Source: Gammaproteobacteria bacterium (GTDB lineage Bacteria > Pseudomonadota > Gammaproteobacteria > HK1). From it: 64,000 nt of DNA. The DNA is taken from the NCBI GenBank assembly GCA_022824305.1, contig JAJEAD010000099.1, positions 1 through 64,000 on the forward strand, written 5' to 3'. Numbering within the stretch: the first letter of the stretch is position 1; each line of letters starts with the position of its first letter. A program made the translations under genes and the position numbers. This document shows positions 8,409 to 16,739 of this stretch, piece after piece. The notes under the pieces were generated by a model. It was not told where the DNA came from and did not search any database. It saw nothing but the letters and a program-made list of their open reading frames with translations.

Positions 8409-9467
8409 ATGAACCTTCGATCCACAGTTCACGAAACGCGCGACGTCTTCGCCGCCCAGGAACTCTTCCACGACCGCGGCTGGACGGACGGCCTTCCCAT
8501 CGTGCCGCCCACCGAGGCCGCGGTGCGGGAGTGTCTCGAGGGCGCGGCCCTGACGCCGGGACACACTATCGGAGTGGAACCGGTGCGCGGCCGGGCGATT
8601 AGCGCGGAAAAGGTCGCCGTCAACGCGGCGATGGCCGGTTGCCTGCCGATGCACTTCCCCGTCGTGGTGACCGCGCTGGCCGCCATGCTGCGCGAAGAGT
8701 TCACCCTGCACGGCGCCACCGCAAGCACCGGAGGCTGCGCCATCTTCATCGTCGTCAACGGCGCCGTACGCCGCGCACTCGCGATGGACGGCACATTCAA
8801 CGCGCTCGGCAACAGCGATCGGGCGACAGCGGTCATCGGCCGCGCGATCCGCCTGGTCCTCATCAATCTGTTCGACGTGCGCCCGGGAGGGATCGACCGC
8901 TCCACCCTGGGGCACCCGGGCAAGTTCAGCTTCTGCGTGGCCGAGGACGAGGAAGGCTCGCCGTGGGGGTCGCTCGCCACCGCGCGCGGTGTCCCCGAAG
9001 GAGAATCGGCCGTCACCGTCCTGGCGGCCGGCGCACCGCGCCAGGTCATGAACGAATGGACGACCGATCCGGAGGAGATTCTGGAGACCTTCGCGGCGGA
9101 GATCCGTGCCAACATGCGCCAGTACTCCATCTGGCCCGGTCACTACGCGGTAATCGTGCCCCGCCAGCTTCGCACGCACCTGGCCGCCGCCGGCTGGACG
9201 CGCACGGATGTGTGTCGGCGGCTTTGGGAGCGGGCGCGAATCCGTCGCCGCGAGTGGGCCGATGTCGGCAAGGGCCAGGTCGTTCGGGACCGGGGAGACA
9301 CCGAGTATCGCGCCCTGAGCGATCCCGAACACCTGCTCCTGGTGGCCGCCGGCGGTCCGGCCGGCGGCTTCGGAGCGGTGATCCCGCCGTGGTTCGGTAG
9401 CAAGAGCCTCGCGGTGACCCTTCCCGTCGCGGCGTGCGTGGGCCGCGGAGCGCAGGGCGCGACGTGA
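8409..9467 (+). CDS. Uncharacterised protein, first gene of the UGSC selenoprotein operon
   Basis: A 352-residue soluble protein with no signal peptide. I do not recognise a named enzyme. Conserved-looking blocks include RGWTDGLPIVPPTE near residues 20-33, ASTGGCAIFIVVNG in the first half, and LLLVAAGGPAGGFGAVIPPW near the end. From memory, proteins beginning with the RGWTDGLPIVPPT motif are found beside UGSC-motif genes, but I could not check this. The ATG at 8409 starts where the conserved text begins. The gene is followed after 83 nt by the selenoprotein and then an SDR, all on the plus strand, suggesting a shared pathway and perhaps a physical partnership with the selenoprotein. Confidence 0.65.
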   Translation: MNLRSTVHETRDVFAAQELFHDRGWTDGLPIVPPTEAAVRECLEGAALTPGHTIGVEPVRGRAISAEKVAVNAAMAGCLPMHFPVVVTALAAMLREEFTLHGATASTGGCAIFIVVNGAVRRALAMDGTFNALGNSDRATAVIGRAIRLVLINLFDVRPGGIDRSTLGHPGKFSFCVAEDEEGSPWGSLATARGVPEGESAVTVLAAGAPRQVMNEWTTDPEEILETFAAEIRANMRQYSIWPGHYAVIVPRQLRTHLAAAGWTRTDVCRRLWERARIRRREWADVGKGQVVRDRGDTEYRALSDPEHLLLVAAGGPAGGFGAVIPPWFGSKSLAVTLPVAACVGRGAQGAT

Positions 9468-9550
9468 GACGGATTGGCGCAAGCGGTACGCTTCCAACCA
9501 GCGGCCGGGATTCGCCGCCTATCACCCATCCGTGCCACCAGGAGATGACC

Positions 9551-10069
9551 ATGAGAGTGCTCGATCCCGCGTTCGAGGAAAGCGCGGTCGGTTTCGTTCT
9601 TCCCCCTCGACCGAAGGAATTGCGAGGAAAGACGGTTGGCATCATATCGAACGGGAAGGAAGGGACGGCTCACTTCTTCGCCCACCTGGAGACCGTGCTC
9701 CGCGCCCGCTACGGCGTTGCGAACGTGGTACATCGGGTCAAGCGCAGCCTCAGCGCACCGGCCGAGCCGGCGATCATGGATGAAGCGGCGACCTGGGATG
9801 CCGCAATCGCGGGGGTCGGGGACTGAGGGAGCTGCTCGTCGTGCAGTTTGCATGACGCGATTGCCGCCGAACGCCTGGGGGTTCCCGCCCTGGGGATCAT
9901 GACCGACCAGTTCGTGAGCGCCGCGGACGAGATGCGGCGCGCCCTCGGAATGCCCGACTATCCGTTCGCGACCGTCGAGCACCCCATCAGCAGCGCCTCG
10001 AAACGAGCGCTCGAGCAGCGGGCCGAATCGGTGCTCAATCAGAGCCTGCACCACATCGTTCACGGCTGA
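9551..10069 (+). CDS. UGSC-motif selenoprotein (TGA at 9824-9826 read as selenocysteine)
   Basis: Two open stretches, 9551-9823 and 9827-10069, are in the same frame and separated only by one TGA. Reading it as Sec gives a continuous 172-residue protein with VGD-U-GSCSSC at residues 89-98: Sec92, Cys95, Cys98. This is the UGSC motif after which a known bacterial selenoprotein/Cys family is named; other members have Cys at that place. The N-terminal half (GKTVGIISNGKEGT) and C-terminal half (LGVPALGIMTDQFV, MPDYPFATVEHPIS) both match the family, so the gene is not two ORFs or a frameshift. A SECIS-like hairpin follows the TGA. The Sec-Cys arrangement suggests a redox or reductive function; the substrate is unknown. 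ATG 9551 follows GGAG. A 21-nt gap leads to the SDR gene. Confidence 0.88.
9837..9857 (+). promoter_or_regulatory. Bacterial SECIS-like hairpin of the UGSC selenoprotein
   Basis: A 9-bp stem (9837-9845 with 9849-9857, eight Watson-Crick pairs and one G-U) closes the tri-loop GTT at 9846-9848. The loop begins with G then U, as required for SelB binding in bacterial SECIS elements, and the G is 20 nt after the TGA, inside the usual 16-37 nt range. The hairpin lies in coding sequence, as expected for bacteria. Confidence 0.75.
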
Positions 10070-10090
10070 CGCCGCGTCCGGTCAGGTGCG

Positions 10091-10858
10091 ATGACCACCA
10101 TCTTCGAGCAAGACACGATGTCCCCGGCAATTCTGGTTACCGGCGCGTCCCGCGGGATTGGCGAGGCTGTCTATCGCCGCCTGGCGCGCGATGGCCATCC
10201 GGTGATAGGCACTTATCACACCAGCTCGATTCCGGCCGCACGCCTGGCGGAAGAGCTCGAGCAGGAACCCTTCGTGCAAGTGGATCTTGCGGATGAAGCA
10301 TCCGTCGGCGCACTCATGGACGGACTTCGGGGCAGGCCGCTCAAGGCTCTGATCAACAATGCGGGGGTGATCGAGTTCGAGACCTTCGGCAAGTTCGACC
10401 TGGGCATCTGGCAGCGCAGTTTCGCGGTGCACTGCGACGCCGCACTCAAGCTCGCGCTTGGCCTTCAAGAAGCGATTCAGGATGGTGGATCCATCATCAA
10501 CATAACGAGCACCGATGCCTTCCTGGGCGGCTTCGACACCCTCTCCTACGCGGCCAGCAAGTCTGCGCTGGACAGTCTCACCAAGAGCCTCGCCATCAAC
10601 CTGGGCCCGAGGAACATCCGGGCCAACGCCATCGCACCGGGGTGGATTGATACCGACATGGGCACGAGGTTCGCGGAGTACGTCGCGGGCATGACACCGC
10701 TCCATCGACTCGGACGCCCCGACGACATCGCCGGGATCGCATCCTTTCTGATTTCGGACGACGCCGCCTTCGTCACCGGTCAGACCATCGTCGCCGACGG
10801 GGGCTACTACCTCGTCGACCCCGTGATGAAATGGGAAGCCGCTGACAACGAGACCTGA
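10091..10858 (+). CDS. SDR family NAD(P)-dependent oxidoreductase
   Basis: A 255-residue classical short-chain dehydrogenase. Seen directly: cofactor motif TGASRGIG (17-24), NNAG (89-92), catalytic Ser140, Tyr153 and Lys157 (YAASK), and the FabG-like ending TGQTIVADGGYY. A second ATG at residue 10 is also possible as start. It is the third gene of the selenoprotein operon (21 nt after it), so its substrate may be the product or precursor of the selenoprotein reaction, but that is inference. Confidence 0.88.
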   Translation: MTTIFEQDTMSPAILVTGASRGIGEAVYRRLARDGHPVIGTYHTSSIPAARLAEELEQEPFVQVDLADEASVGALMDGLRGRPLKALINNAGVIEFETFGKFDLGIWQRSFAVHCDAALKLALGLQEAIQDGGSIINITSTDAFLGGFDTLSYAASKSALDSLTKSLAINLGPRNIRANAIAPGWIDTDMGTRFAEYVAGMTPLHRLGRPDDIAGIASFLISDDAAFVTGQTIVADGGYYLVDPVMKWEAADNET

Positions 10859-11019
10859 TCGGGCTCGCACCATAGACACGCAGACCGGCGACTTGAGCGA
10901 ACTGCGCCCCTGCGCCTGCGAGATCATCCATCCGCCGCCACAATGGACAGGCGGGTGTTGAACGTGGGTAACAAGCCGGCAGGCGCCGCTTCGCTCGGAA
11001 GCGGAGGGGACCCGACGGC

Positions 11020-12294
11020 GTGACCGGAAGAGCGAGAGCCGCGGCGGCCTTGCTGGTCGCGCTCGGACTCATCATCGCGGGCCAGTCGCTCGCGGCCGAT
11101 GCGTCGTCGGGGCGTCCGAACGCCGCCGACCCCCGGCTTCAGCCCTCCGGGGAGGGTTTGCCCTTCGATCCCGGCCGTTTTCGCGATTTCGACGACTACG
11201 TGCTGCAGACGCGCGATCGGCTCGAACGCCACAAGGTGTACCGGGACCCGCAGCGCGCAGGGTTGGAGCTCGCGGCCGCGATGCCCTTCGAGCGCAGGCC
11301 CGGCGAGGGTTGCCCGCAGGCGGCGAGCGAGCGCCCGAGCCGCGGCGTTCTCCTCCTGCACGGGCTGGCCGACATGCCGCTTGCGATGCGCGATCTGGCC
11401 GATGCATTCGCGGCGCGCTGCTTCGTGGTCCGCGCGATGCTGCTGCCGGGACACGGCACGCGCGCCGGCGATCTGCTCGACGTGACGCGCGCGGACTGGC
11501 TCGCCGCGACGCGCTTCGGCCTCGAGACGCTGAAACGCGACGTCGACGAGGTCTTCGTCGGCGGCTTCTCCCTCGGTGGACTTCTTGCCCTGCATGCGGT
11601 CCTCGATGACGACACGCTGCGCGGCGCTTTCCTGTTCTCGCCTGCGCTCGCGCTCGCGCGCCCCTGGCTGGTCCATCAGTCGCTTTGGCTGCGGCATTTC
11701 CTCGACTGGCTCGACCGCGACGCGCCCGACGACTATGCGCGCTACGAGGCGATGCCGGTGAACGCGACCGCCCAGACCTTTCTGCTCACCCAGGACCTCG
11801 CGCGGTCGCTGCAAAGGCGCCGCGTCGCGGTGCCCGTGTTCATGGCGCAGAGCGCCGACGATCCCGTCATCGACGTGGCCGGCAACCGTGGCTACTTCGA
11901 GCAGCGCTTCTCCCATCCGGGCAGCCGCCTGGTGGTGTATCGCCGGAACCTGAGCGAGGGAACCGATCCCGGCGATGCGCGGGTGAGTTACCGAAACACC
12001 TTCCTGCCCGAGCAACGCATCGCGGGTTTCTCCCACCAGTCGGTCCATATCGCGCCGGACAATGCGCACTACGGGACGCAGGGGGACTATCGAAGCTGCG
12101 GCCAGGCCTCCGACGAGAGCGCCGAGGCGGTGGCGCGCTGCCTCGCCGCGGAGCATCCCTGGCGGGGAGCGGTGTTCGGCGACAACACAGGGGCGATCCC
12201 TGACGCGGCGCCTTTCGCGCGGCTCACCTTCAATCCGCGCTTCGGCGAACTGCTCGAGCAGGTCGACGAATTCCTCGCCGCGAACTCGTTCTGA
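11020..12294 (+). CDS. Secreted alpha/beta hydrolase (serine esterase/lipase-like)
   Basis: A 424-residue protein with a likely Sec signal peptide (hydrophobic residues 8-26, cleavage near SLAA-D). The alpha/beta-hydrolase parts are the oxyanion HG at 114-115 (LLLHGLAD), LLPGHGTR, the nucleophile elbow GGFSLGG with Ser184, an acid in ADDPVID, and a late His in HQSVHI or NAHYG. Start is GTG with GGAGGGGA upstream. It is probably a periplasmic or secreted carboxylesterase; the substrate is unknown. It is not clearly in an operon with its neighbours. Confidence 0.8.
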   Translation: MTGRARAAAALLVALGLIIAGQSLAADASSGRPNAADPRLQPSGEGLPFDPGRFRDFDDYVLQTRDRLERHKVYRDPQRAGLELAAAMPFERRPGEGCPQAASERPSRGVLLLHGLADMPLAMRDLADAFAARCFVVRAMLLPGHGTRAGDLLDVTRADWLAATRFGLETLKRDVDEVFVGGFSLGGLLALHAVLDDDTLRGAFLFSPALALARPWLVHQSLWLRHFLDWLDRDAPDDYARYEAMPVNATAQTFLLTQDLARSLQRRRVAVPVFMAQSADDPVIDVAGNRGYFEQRFSHPGSRLVVYRRNLSEGTDPGDARVSYRNTFLPEQRIAGFSHQSVHIAPDNAHYGTQGDYRSCGQASDESAEAVARCLAAEHPWRGAVFGDNTGAIPDAAPFARLTFNPRFGELLEQVDEFLAANSF

Positions 12295-12387
12295 ACCACG
12301 TACCTTGGCTCCCCGGAGTCGGGCAGATCGGCGGCAGCATCGCGGGAGCTAGAATCCGCACCGGGGAAGCCAGCTCGGGAGGGACTT

Positions 12388-12963
12388 ATGGCGAACATTG
12401 CATGCCTGGGCTGGGGATCGCTCATCTGGGACCCGCGCACCCTGCCCATCCGAAGGTACTGGTTCGACGATGGTCCGCTTGTCCCGGTCGAGTTCGCCCG
12501 ACAGTCCGACGATGGACGCATCACGCTGGTGATAGTGCCGGAGGGTCGTCCCGTACGCGTGCTATGGGCACTGATGGACACCGACTGCGAAGCGGACGCG
12601 TACGCGCAGCTGGCAGCGCGGGAAGGCATAGGGCGCAGCAGGGTCGATGACCACGTGGGAAGGTGGCCTGAGCCAACCACACCCACGATTCCTGGAATCG
12701 AGGCGTGGGTCCGCGCACGCGATCTGGACGCGGTGATCTGGACCGCACTGCCAGCGGGCCTCAAATGCCCCGCTACCGGAATACGCATGGACGAGACGCC
12801 CAGCGAGACGCAGGTCCTCGACTACCTTCGCACTCTGACCGGGACGAGGCGCGACACGGCGGAACGCTACATCCGAAACGCACCGCCACAGATCGACACC
12901 GCGTACCGCCGCGCCATCGAGGCGACGCTTCGGTGGACGCCACTCAAGTCGGGGAAAGCCTGA
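12388..12963 (+). CDS. Uncharacterised protein with GWGSLIW motif
   Basis: A 191-residue cytosolic protein. The opening block CLGWGSLIWDPR followed by PVEFARQSDDGRITLVI is recurrent in a family of bacterial hypothetical proteins. The GWGSL segment resembles the YGSL phosphate/substrate loop of gamma-glutamylcyclotransferase-like folds, which is a weak hint to a GGCT-type barrel, not an assignment. ATG follows GGGAGGG. A short fragment of a restriction-type protein lies 80 nt downstream, so the pair may be leftovers of a mobile or defence segment. Confidence 0.6.
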   Translation: MANIACLGWGSLIWDPRTLPIRRYWFDDGPLVPVEFARQSDDGRITLVIVPEGRPVRVLWALMDTDCEADAYAQLAAREGIGRSRVDDHVGRWPEPTTPTIPGIEAWVRARDLDAVIWTALPAGLKCPATGIRMDETPSETQVLDYLRTLTGTRRDTAERYIRNAPPQIDTAYRRAIEATLRWTPLKSGKA

Positions 12964-13042
12964 AGGATGCGCAGCCCGGAGCGCGAGACTGTTCGACGAC
13001 CCCGCGCTCGTGCGAGGTGGAACACCGGAGGCAGAGGGAGCG

Positions 13043-13216
13043 ATGAACATGTGGATGGCGCGCGCCGCGAGCGACGGCAGCCTGTTTCAGCCATTCATCA
13101 TGGGAGGAGTCGACGCCATTGGATGGGCCGACGTCCGCGCCCTGGGCGCGGCGAGGCTTGGCATGCGCGACACTACGGTCGGGCGACGCAAGACGGTCTC
13201 GTTCTCGAGTTCCTGA
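13043..13216 (+). pseudogene. N-terminal fragment of a restriction-endonuclease-like protein
   Basis: A 57-residue frame. Its start, WMARAASDGSLFQPFIMGG followed by VDAIGWADV, resembles the N-terminal domain (WMVRAG...G.L...F...GIVAIGW) that precedes Mrr-like or other restriction endonuclease domains. The similarity stops after about 35 residues and a stop follows. It has a GAGGGAG ribosome site. It is most likely a truncated remnant; a real short gene is possible but less likely. Confidence 0.4.
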
Positions 13217-13247
13217 ACCAGGCGCACCGGGCAACGGAGAGAGATTC

Positions 13248-13967
13248 ATGAGTGAGCCCGTAGCCCTTACCTTCGACGTGTTCGGCACCGTGGTCGACTG
13301 GCGGACATCCGTCGCGCGAGAGGGCCGCGCGTTCGGGAAACGTCACGGCATCGAGACGGACTGGGTCCGCTTCGCCGACGAGTGGCGGGGGCTCTACCAA
13401 CCCTCGATGTCCAGAGTGCGTGACGGCGAGCGCCCATGGGCGAAGCTCGACGACCTCCACCGCGAGAGCCTGTGCGAGCTTCTCGGCCGGCTCGGGGTCG
13501 TGCTGGGCGAAGGCGGGCTCGACGACGACGCCATCGACGATTTCAACCGGGCGTGGCACCGCCTCGACCCCTGGCCCGACGTGGTAGAGGGCCTGACGAG
13601 GCTCAAGCGGCGCTACGTGCTCGCGACGCTCTCCAACGGCAACGTCGCCCTCATCGTGAACATGGCGAAGAGGGCCGGACTCGCGTGGGACGCGGTGCTC
13701 GGCGCGGAAGTCGCCCGCTGCTACAAGCCCCAGCCGGACGCCTACCTCAAGACGGCCGAGCTGCTCGGGCTCGCGCCCCGAGAATGCATGATGGTCGCGG
13801 CCCACAACGATGACCTTCGTGCGGCCCGCGCGCTTGGATTTCGCACCGCATTCGTGCGCCGTGCGCTCGAGTACGGACCGAATCAGACCGGCGACCTGAG
13901 GGCCGAGGACGACTTCGACGTCGTCGCGGAGAGTTTCATCGACCTTGCGGACGCGCTCGGCGTCTGA
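13248..13967 (+). CDS. Haloacid dehalogenase type II-like HAD hydrolase
   Basis: A 239-residue HAD protein. The nucleophile motif is FDVFGTVVDW with Asp10 and Thr14. Motif II is LSNGN, motif III Lys is in CYKPQPDAY, and motif IV is VAAHNDDLRAARALG. The VAAHxxDL signature and length are those of (S)-2-haloacid dehalogenase type II proteins, which hydrolyse short 2-haloacids, though many members are not tested. ATG 13248 follows GGAGAGA. A different family substrate (phosphate ester) cannot be excluded. Confidence 0.82.
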   Translation: MSEPVALTFDVFGTVVDWRTSVAREGRAFGKRHGIETDWVRFADEWRGLYQPSMSRVRDGERPWAKLDDLHRESLCELLGRLGVVLGEGGLDDDAIDDFNRAWHRLDPWPDVVEGLTRLKRRYVLATLSNGNVALIVNMAKRAGLAWDAVLGAEVARCYKPQPDAYLKTAELLGLAPRECMMVAAHNDDLRAARALGFRTAFVRRALEYGPNQTGDLRAEDDFDVVAESFIDLADALGV

Positions 13968-14040
13968 ACGCGGCAAGCGGGAGGTCGCGCGCTTCGCCCG
14001 CCGCGAGGGCGATGGTGGAGAGATCGCGGGGAGCGGGGCG

Positions 14041-15399
14041 ATGCCTAGACGGGTTGCGATCATCGGTGCGGGGGTGTCGGGGCTGGGGGTGGCGTGGGCG
14101 CTCGACCGCCATCCCAGTCGCTTCGATTTCCGCGTCTACGAGGCGGCGGGCCGGATCGGCGGCAACGCGGTGACCGCGGACATGCCGCAGGCGGACGGAA
14201 GCGCCATCCCGTTTGATGTTTCCGTCACCGCCTGCATCCCCTCGGTCTACCACCACATTCTCCTGTTGATGCAACAGCACGGGATCGAGCTGGTCGATAC
14301 CAGGTTCAGCTATAGCGTGCGGTATCGCGGCGGCGTCTACGCGCACGATTTCGACTCCGACATAAGGCGGCAATTGCAGCCGGAAATCGCGAAGTTCCAG
14401 AGGCTGCTCAAGCGAATGAAACGGTTCGGCCGGCTCAACCGGACGCGGTCCAGGCTGCTCAACGCTCTCAATCCCTACAACTATGTCAGCATGGGCACGG
14501 TGCTCAATTTCGGCAGGTTCTCAGGAGACTTCCGTTACAAGATCCTGAAACCCATGTTCGTCAACTTCCTGATGGCGACGAACGTGTTCGACATGCCGGC
14601 GTCACTGTTCGCGCGCTATCTGGAGTTCTTCGACATCGAGACCGCGACCCCGATGCAGACCTGGGGCGGGGGCACGCGGCGCATGTACGAAGCGCTGTCG
14701 GCCGGATTCCGCGACCGGATCCATCTCGGCCGCCCGGTACGGAAGGTCCATCGCCGCCCCTCGGAGGTCGTGGTGGAGGACGAGGACGGAAACGCCGAGA
14801 CCTTCGACGACGTGGTGTTCGCGTGCAACGCGAACCAGACGCTGATGATGCTGGACCGACCCACTTTCCTGGAGGTCTTTCTGCTGTCCTCGATCCGCTA
14901 CGAGAGCGAGCTCCACAACCACACGATCGTCCATTCGGACGACTCGGTCCTGCCGGAGAACGAGGTCCGCCCGCTGGAGACACGAAGCAACCACATCGAG
15001 CAATACGGCGCCCGGCCGGACAACTACGAAATCACCTACATCATGCACAACCAGCAGCCCTGGGCGAAGCCGTCGGAGAGGCCCTGCCTGGTGACCTACA
15101 ACCCGATCAGCCCCATCGACGAAAGCAAGATCGTCCTCAAACACTGGTTCCAGCACATCGTGCACGACGTGCGCCACATCGCCTTCCTGATCCATCTGTT
15201 CCGCTTCGTCCAGGGCAGGCGGCGGAGCTGGCATTGCGGCGCCCACACGTTGATCAACGCCCAGGAGACCTGTTTCGTGACCGGCCTCGTCACCGCACGG
15301 CAGCTCGGGGCAGATTACCCCTTCGAGGACCCCGAAGCGCGCAAGTGGTTCAACTTCTACGGCCGCATCATGTTTGGCCGGCGTCTGCGCAAGGCATGA
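14041..15399 (+). CDS. NAD(P)/FAD-binding oxidoreductase (COG2907-like amine-oxidase fold)
   Basis: A 452-residue flavoprotein. It opens with a Rossmann motif VAIIGAGVSGLG, then YEAAGRIGGNA, as in flavin amine oxidases and desaturases. Further blocks are TWGGGTRRMYEAL and a C-terminal FAD segment INAQETCFVTGLVTARQLG. Members of this family often sit next to cyclopropane-fatty-acid synthase genes, which are absent here. Start ATG 14041 directly precedes the Rossmann fold. The C-terminus is rich in His and Trp (HWFQHIVHDVRHIAFLIHL). Substrate unknown, perhaps a lipid. Confidence 0.75.
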   Translation: MPRRVAIIGAGVSGLGVAWALDRHPSRFDFRVYEAAGRIGGNAVTADMPQADGSAIPFDVSVTACIPSVYHHILLLMQQHGIELVDTRFSYSVRYRGGVYAHDFDSDIRRQLQPEIAKFQRLLKRMKRFGRLNRTRSRLLNALNPYNYVSMGTVLNFGRFSGDFRYKILKPMFVNFLMATNVFDMPASLFARYLEFFDIETATPMQTWGGGTRRMYEALSAGFRDRIHLGRPVRKVHRRPSEVVVEDEDGNAETFDDVVFACNANQTLMMLDRPTFLEVFLLSSIRYESELHNHTIVHSDDSVLPENEVRPLETRSNHIEQYGARPDNYEITYIMHNQQPWAKPSERPCLVTYNPISPIDESKIVLKHWFQHIVHDVRHIAFLIHLFRFVQGRRRSWHCGAHTLINAQETCFVTGLVTARQLGADYPFEDPEARKWFNFYGRIMFGRRLRKA

Positions 15400-15713
15400 A
15401 CCCCGGCAGTTTTCGTGCGGCGGGAGGACTCGATGAACACGCCCGCCACCCGGTCAAGACCGCGACCCGATCCTGTCCACCCGCAGGGGCGCACTCCAGG
15501 CCAAGGACAGAAGGCGAAATCTACCGAGCAGGTATGAGACACGATGGCAGGGGGCGCCGCCTCCTGCGCAACGCGTGACGAATCCTTCGCAGTGCGTTCC
15601 ACCATTCCCTCGTGGCGCGCTATGATGCCGCGACAGGGTGCGGCGCCCATACTCCGCGCCCCGAAGTACAGGTCACTTCCGGCAAGGAGCCGACCGAGAA
15701 CGGAGATACTGCG
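15400..15713. other. Intergenic stretch before the outer-membrane protein gene
   Basis: About 310 nt without a supported gene. The last part, AAGGAG at 15684-15689 and CGGAGA nearer the ATG, is the ribosome-binding area of the next gene. I see no clear promoter or hairpin. Confidence 0.4.
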
Positions 15714-16394
15714 ATGAGTCGAACACGAACAATGGCTGCCGCGACTGCACTCGCCGCGGCGATGATCTGCTCACCAGCGATCGCCCAGACCGCCTGGAAC
15801 GGGTGGTACGCCTCGTTCACCGGGCTCTACAACGTGCCGAGGGACTCCGACGCGACGCTCGACACCGAGCCGTTGGACGCCACCGGCGACATCGAGCTTG
15901 CCAACAACTTCGGTTTCGCGCTCGCGCTCGGCGCGCAGATGAACGACGCGCTGCGCGTGGAACTCGAAGGCGCCTATCGCCCACTCGACGTCGACGGAGC
16001 GAAAGGCGTTCTCCTCAATACGGCTCCGGTCGACGTCGGCCTGAGCGGAGACCTCGACACCTGGTCCCTGATGGTCAACGCCCACTACGAGATGCCCCTG
16101 GGAGCGGCGCGCCCCTACCTCGGCGCCGGGCTCGGTATCGCGCGCCACGACGGCGAGCTCACCCTGTCGTCTCCGCTGCTCGTGTCCGTACTGGGCACGA
16201 ACAGTGTCCGCGAGTCAGGCGACGACACCGTGTTCGCCTACCAGTTCATGGCCGGGCTCGGCCTCGAGATCTCGGAAAACATGACGCTCTTCGGAGGCTA
16301 TCGCTACATGGGCACCGACGACCTCGAGATCGAAGCGTTCACCTCGAGCTACGGCACGCACGCGATCGAGGCGGGCCTGCGCGTCGGGTTCTGA
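15714..16394 (+). CDS. Outer-membrane beta-barrel protein (OmpA/porin-family small barrel)
   Basis: A 226-residue protein with a clear signal peptide (cleavage after SPAIA at about residue 24) and repeated amphipathic beta-strands such as GWYASFTGLYNV, FGFALALGAQM and MTLFGGYRYMG. It ends in EAGLRVGF, with the terminal Phe needed for BAM-dependent outer-membrane insertion. Spacing suggests an 8-stranded barrel of the OMP_b-brl type. Specific role unknown. Confidence 0.8.
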   Translation: MSRTRTMAAATALAAAMICSPAIAQTAWNGWYASFTGLYNVPRDSDATLDTEPLDATGDIELANNFGFALALGAQMNDALRVELEGAYRPLDVDGAKGVLLNTAPVDVGLSGDLDTWSLMVNAHYEMPLGAARPYLGAGLGIARHDGELTLSSPLLVSVLGTNSVRESGDDTVFAYQFMAGLGLEISENMTLFGGYRYMGTDDLEIEAFTSSYGTHAIEAGLRVGF

Positions 16395-16545
16395 GCGCCG
16401 CGTCAGTCGAGGCGCGCAGCGCGAAGCGAGGCGACGCCGGCCAAGAGTCTGCCTGGCATCGGAGCCGGGATCGACAAGAAGCACCAGGCGCGCGGGTGCG
16501 CGAACCGTACGCATTGCCGGCGCGAGGAATCGCGCACCGCGCGCA

Positions 16546-16692
16546 AACGACGACGAGGGGCCGCTTCTCGGGCCCGCCGCCCGTCGTATCAAGCGCTTCG
16601 ACGCCATCGGAGCGCAAGAGGTAGTCGCCACCGACGACGAGCCCCAGAGCCTCGGCCGCGAGGCTGAGCTCGACGTGCAGGCAGAAGACCAT
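16546..16692 (-). pseudogene. C-terminal remnant of an M24 metallopeptidase (aminopeptidase P-like)
   Basis: The peptide PGMVFCLHVELSLAAEAL, followed by GLVVGGDYLLRSDGVEALDTT, matches the last strands of creatinase/aminopeptidase-P folds (pGMvf...D..lvt.dG.e.L). In frame, a TGA lies just before QPGMVF and nothing M24-like is found upstream, so only the tail of the gene remains. The open frame continues without similarity afterwards. Confidence 0.4.
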
Positions 16693-16739
16693 GCCGGGCT
16701 GTCAGATCTGTCTCGAGTCAGGCACGACGCCGAAGTGTT

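Noticed and set aside
9551..9826. The UGSC gene as a short 91-residue protein followed by a separate gene at 9848
   Set aside because: Both parts are in the same frame, the family similarity runs across the TGA, and a SECIS-like hairpin follows. A Sec codon explains everything.
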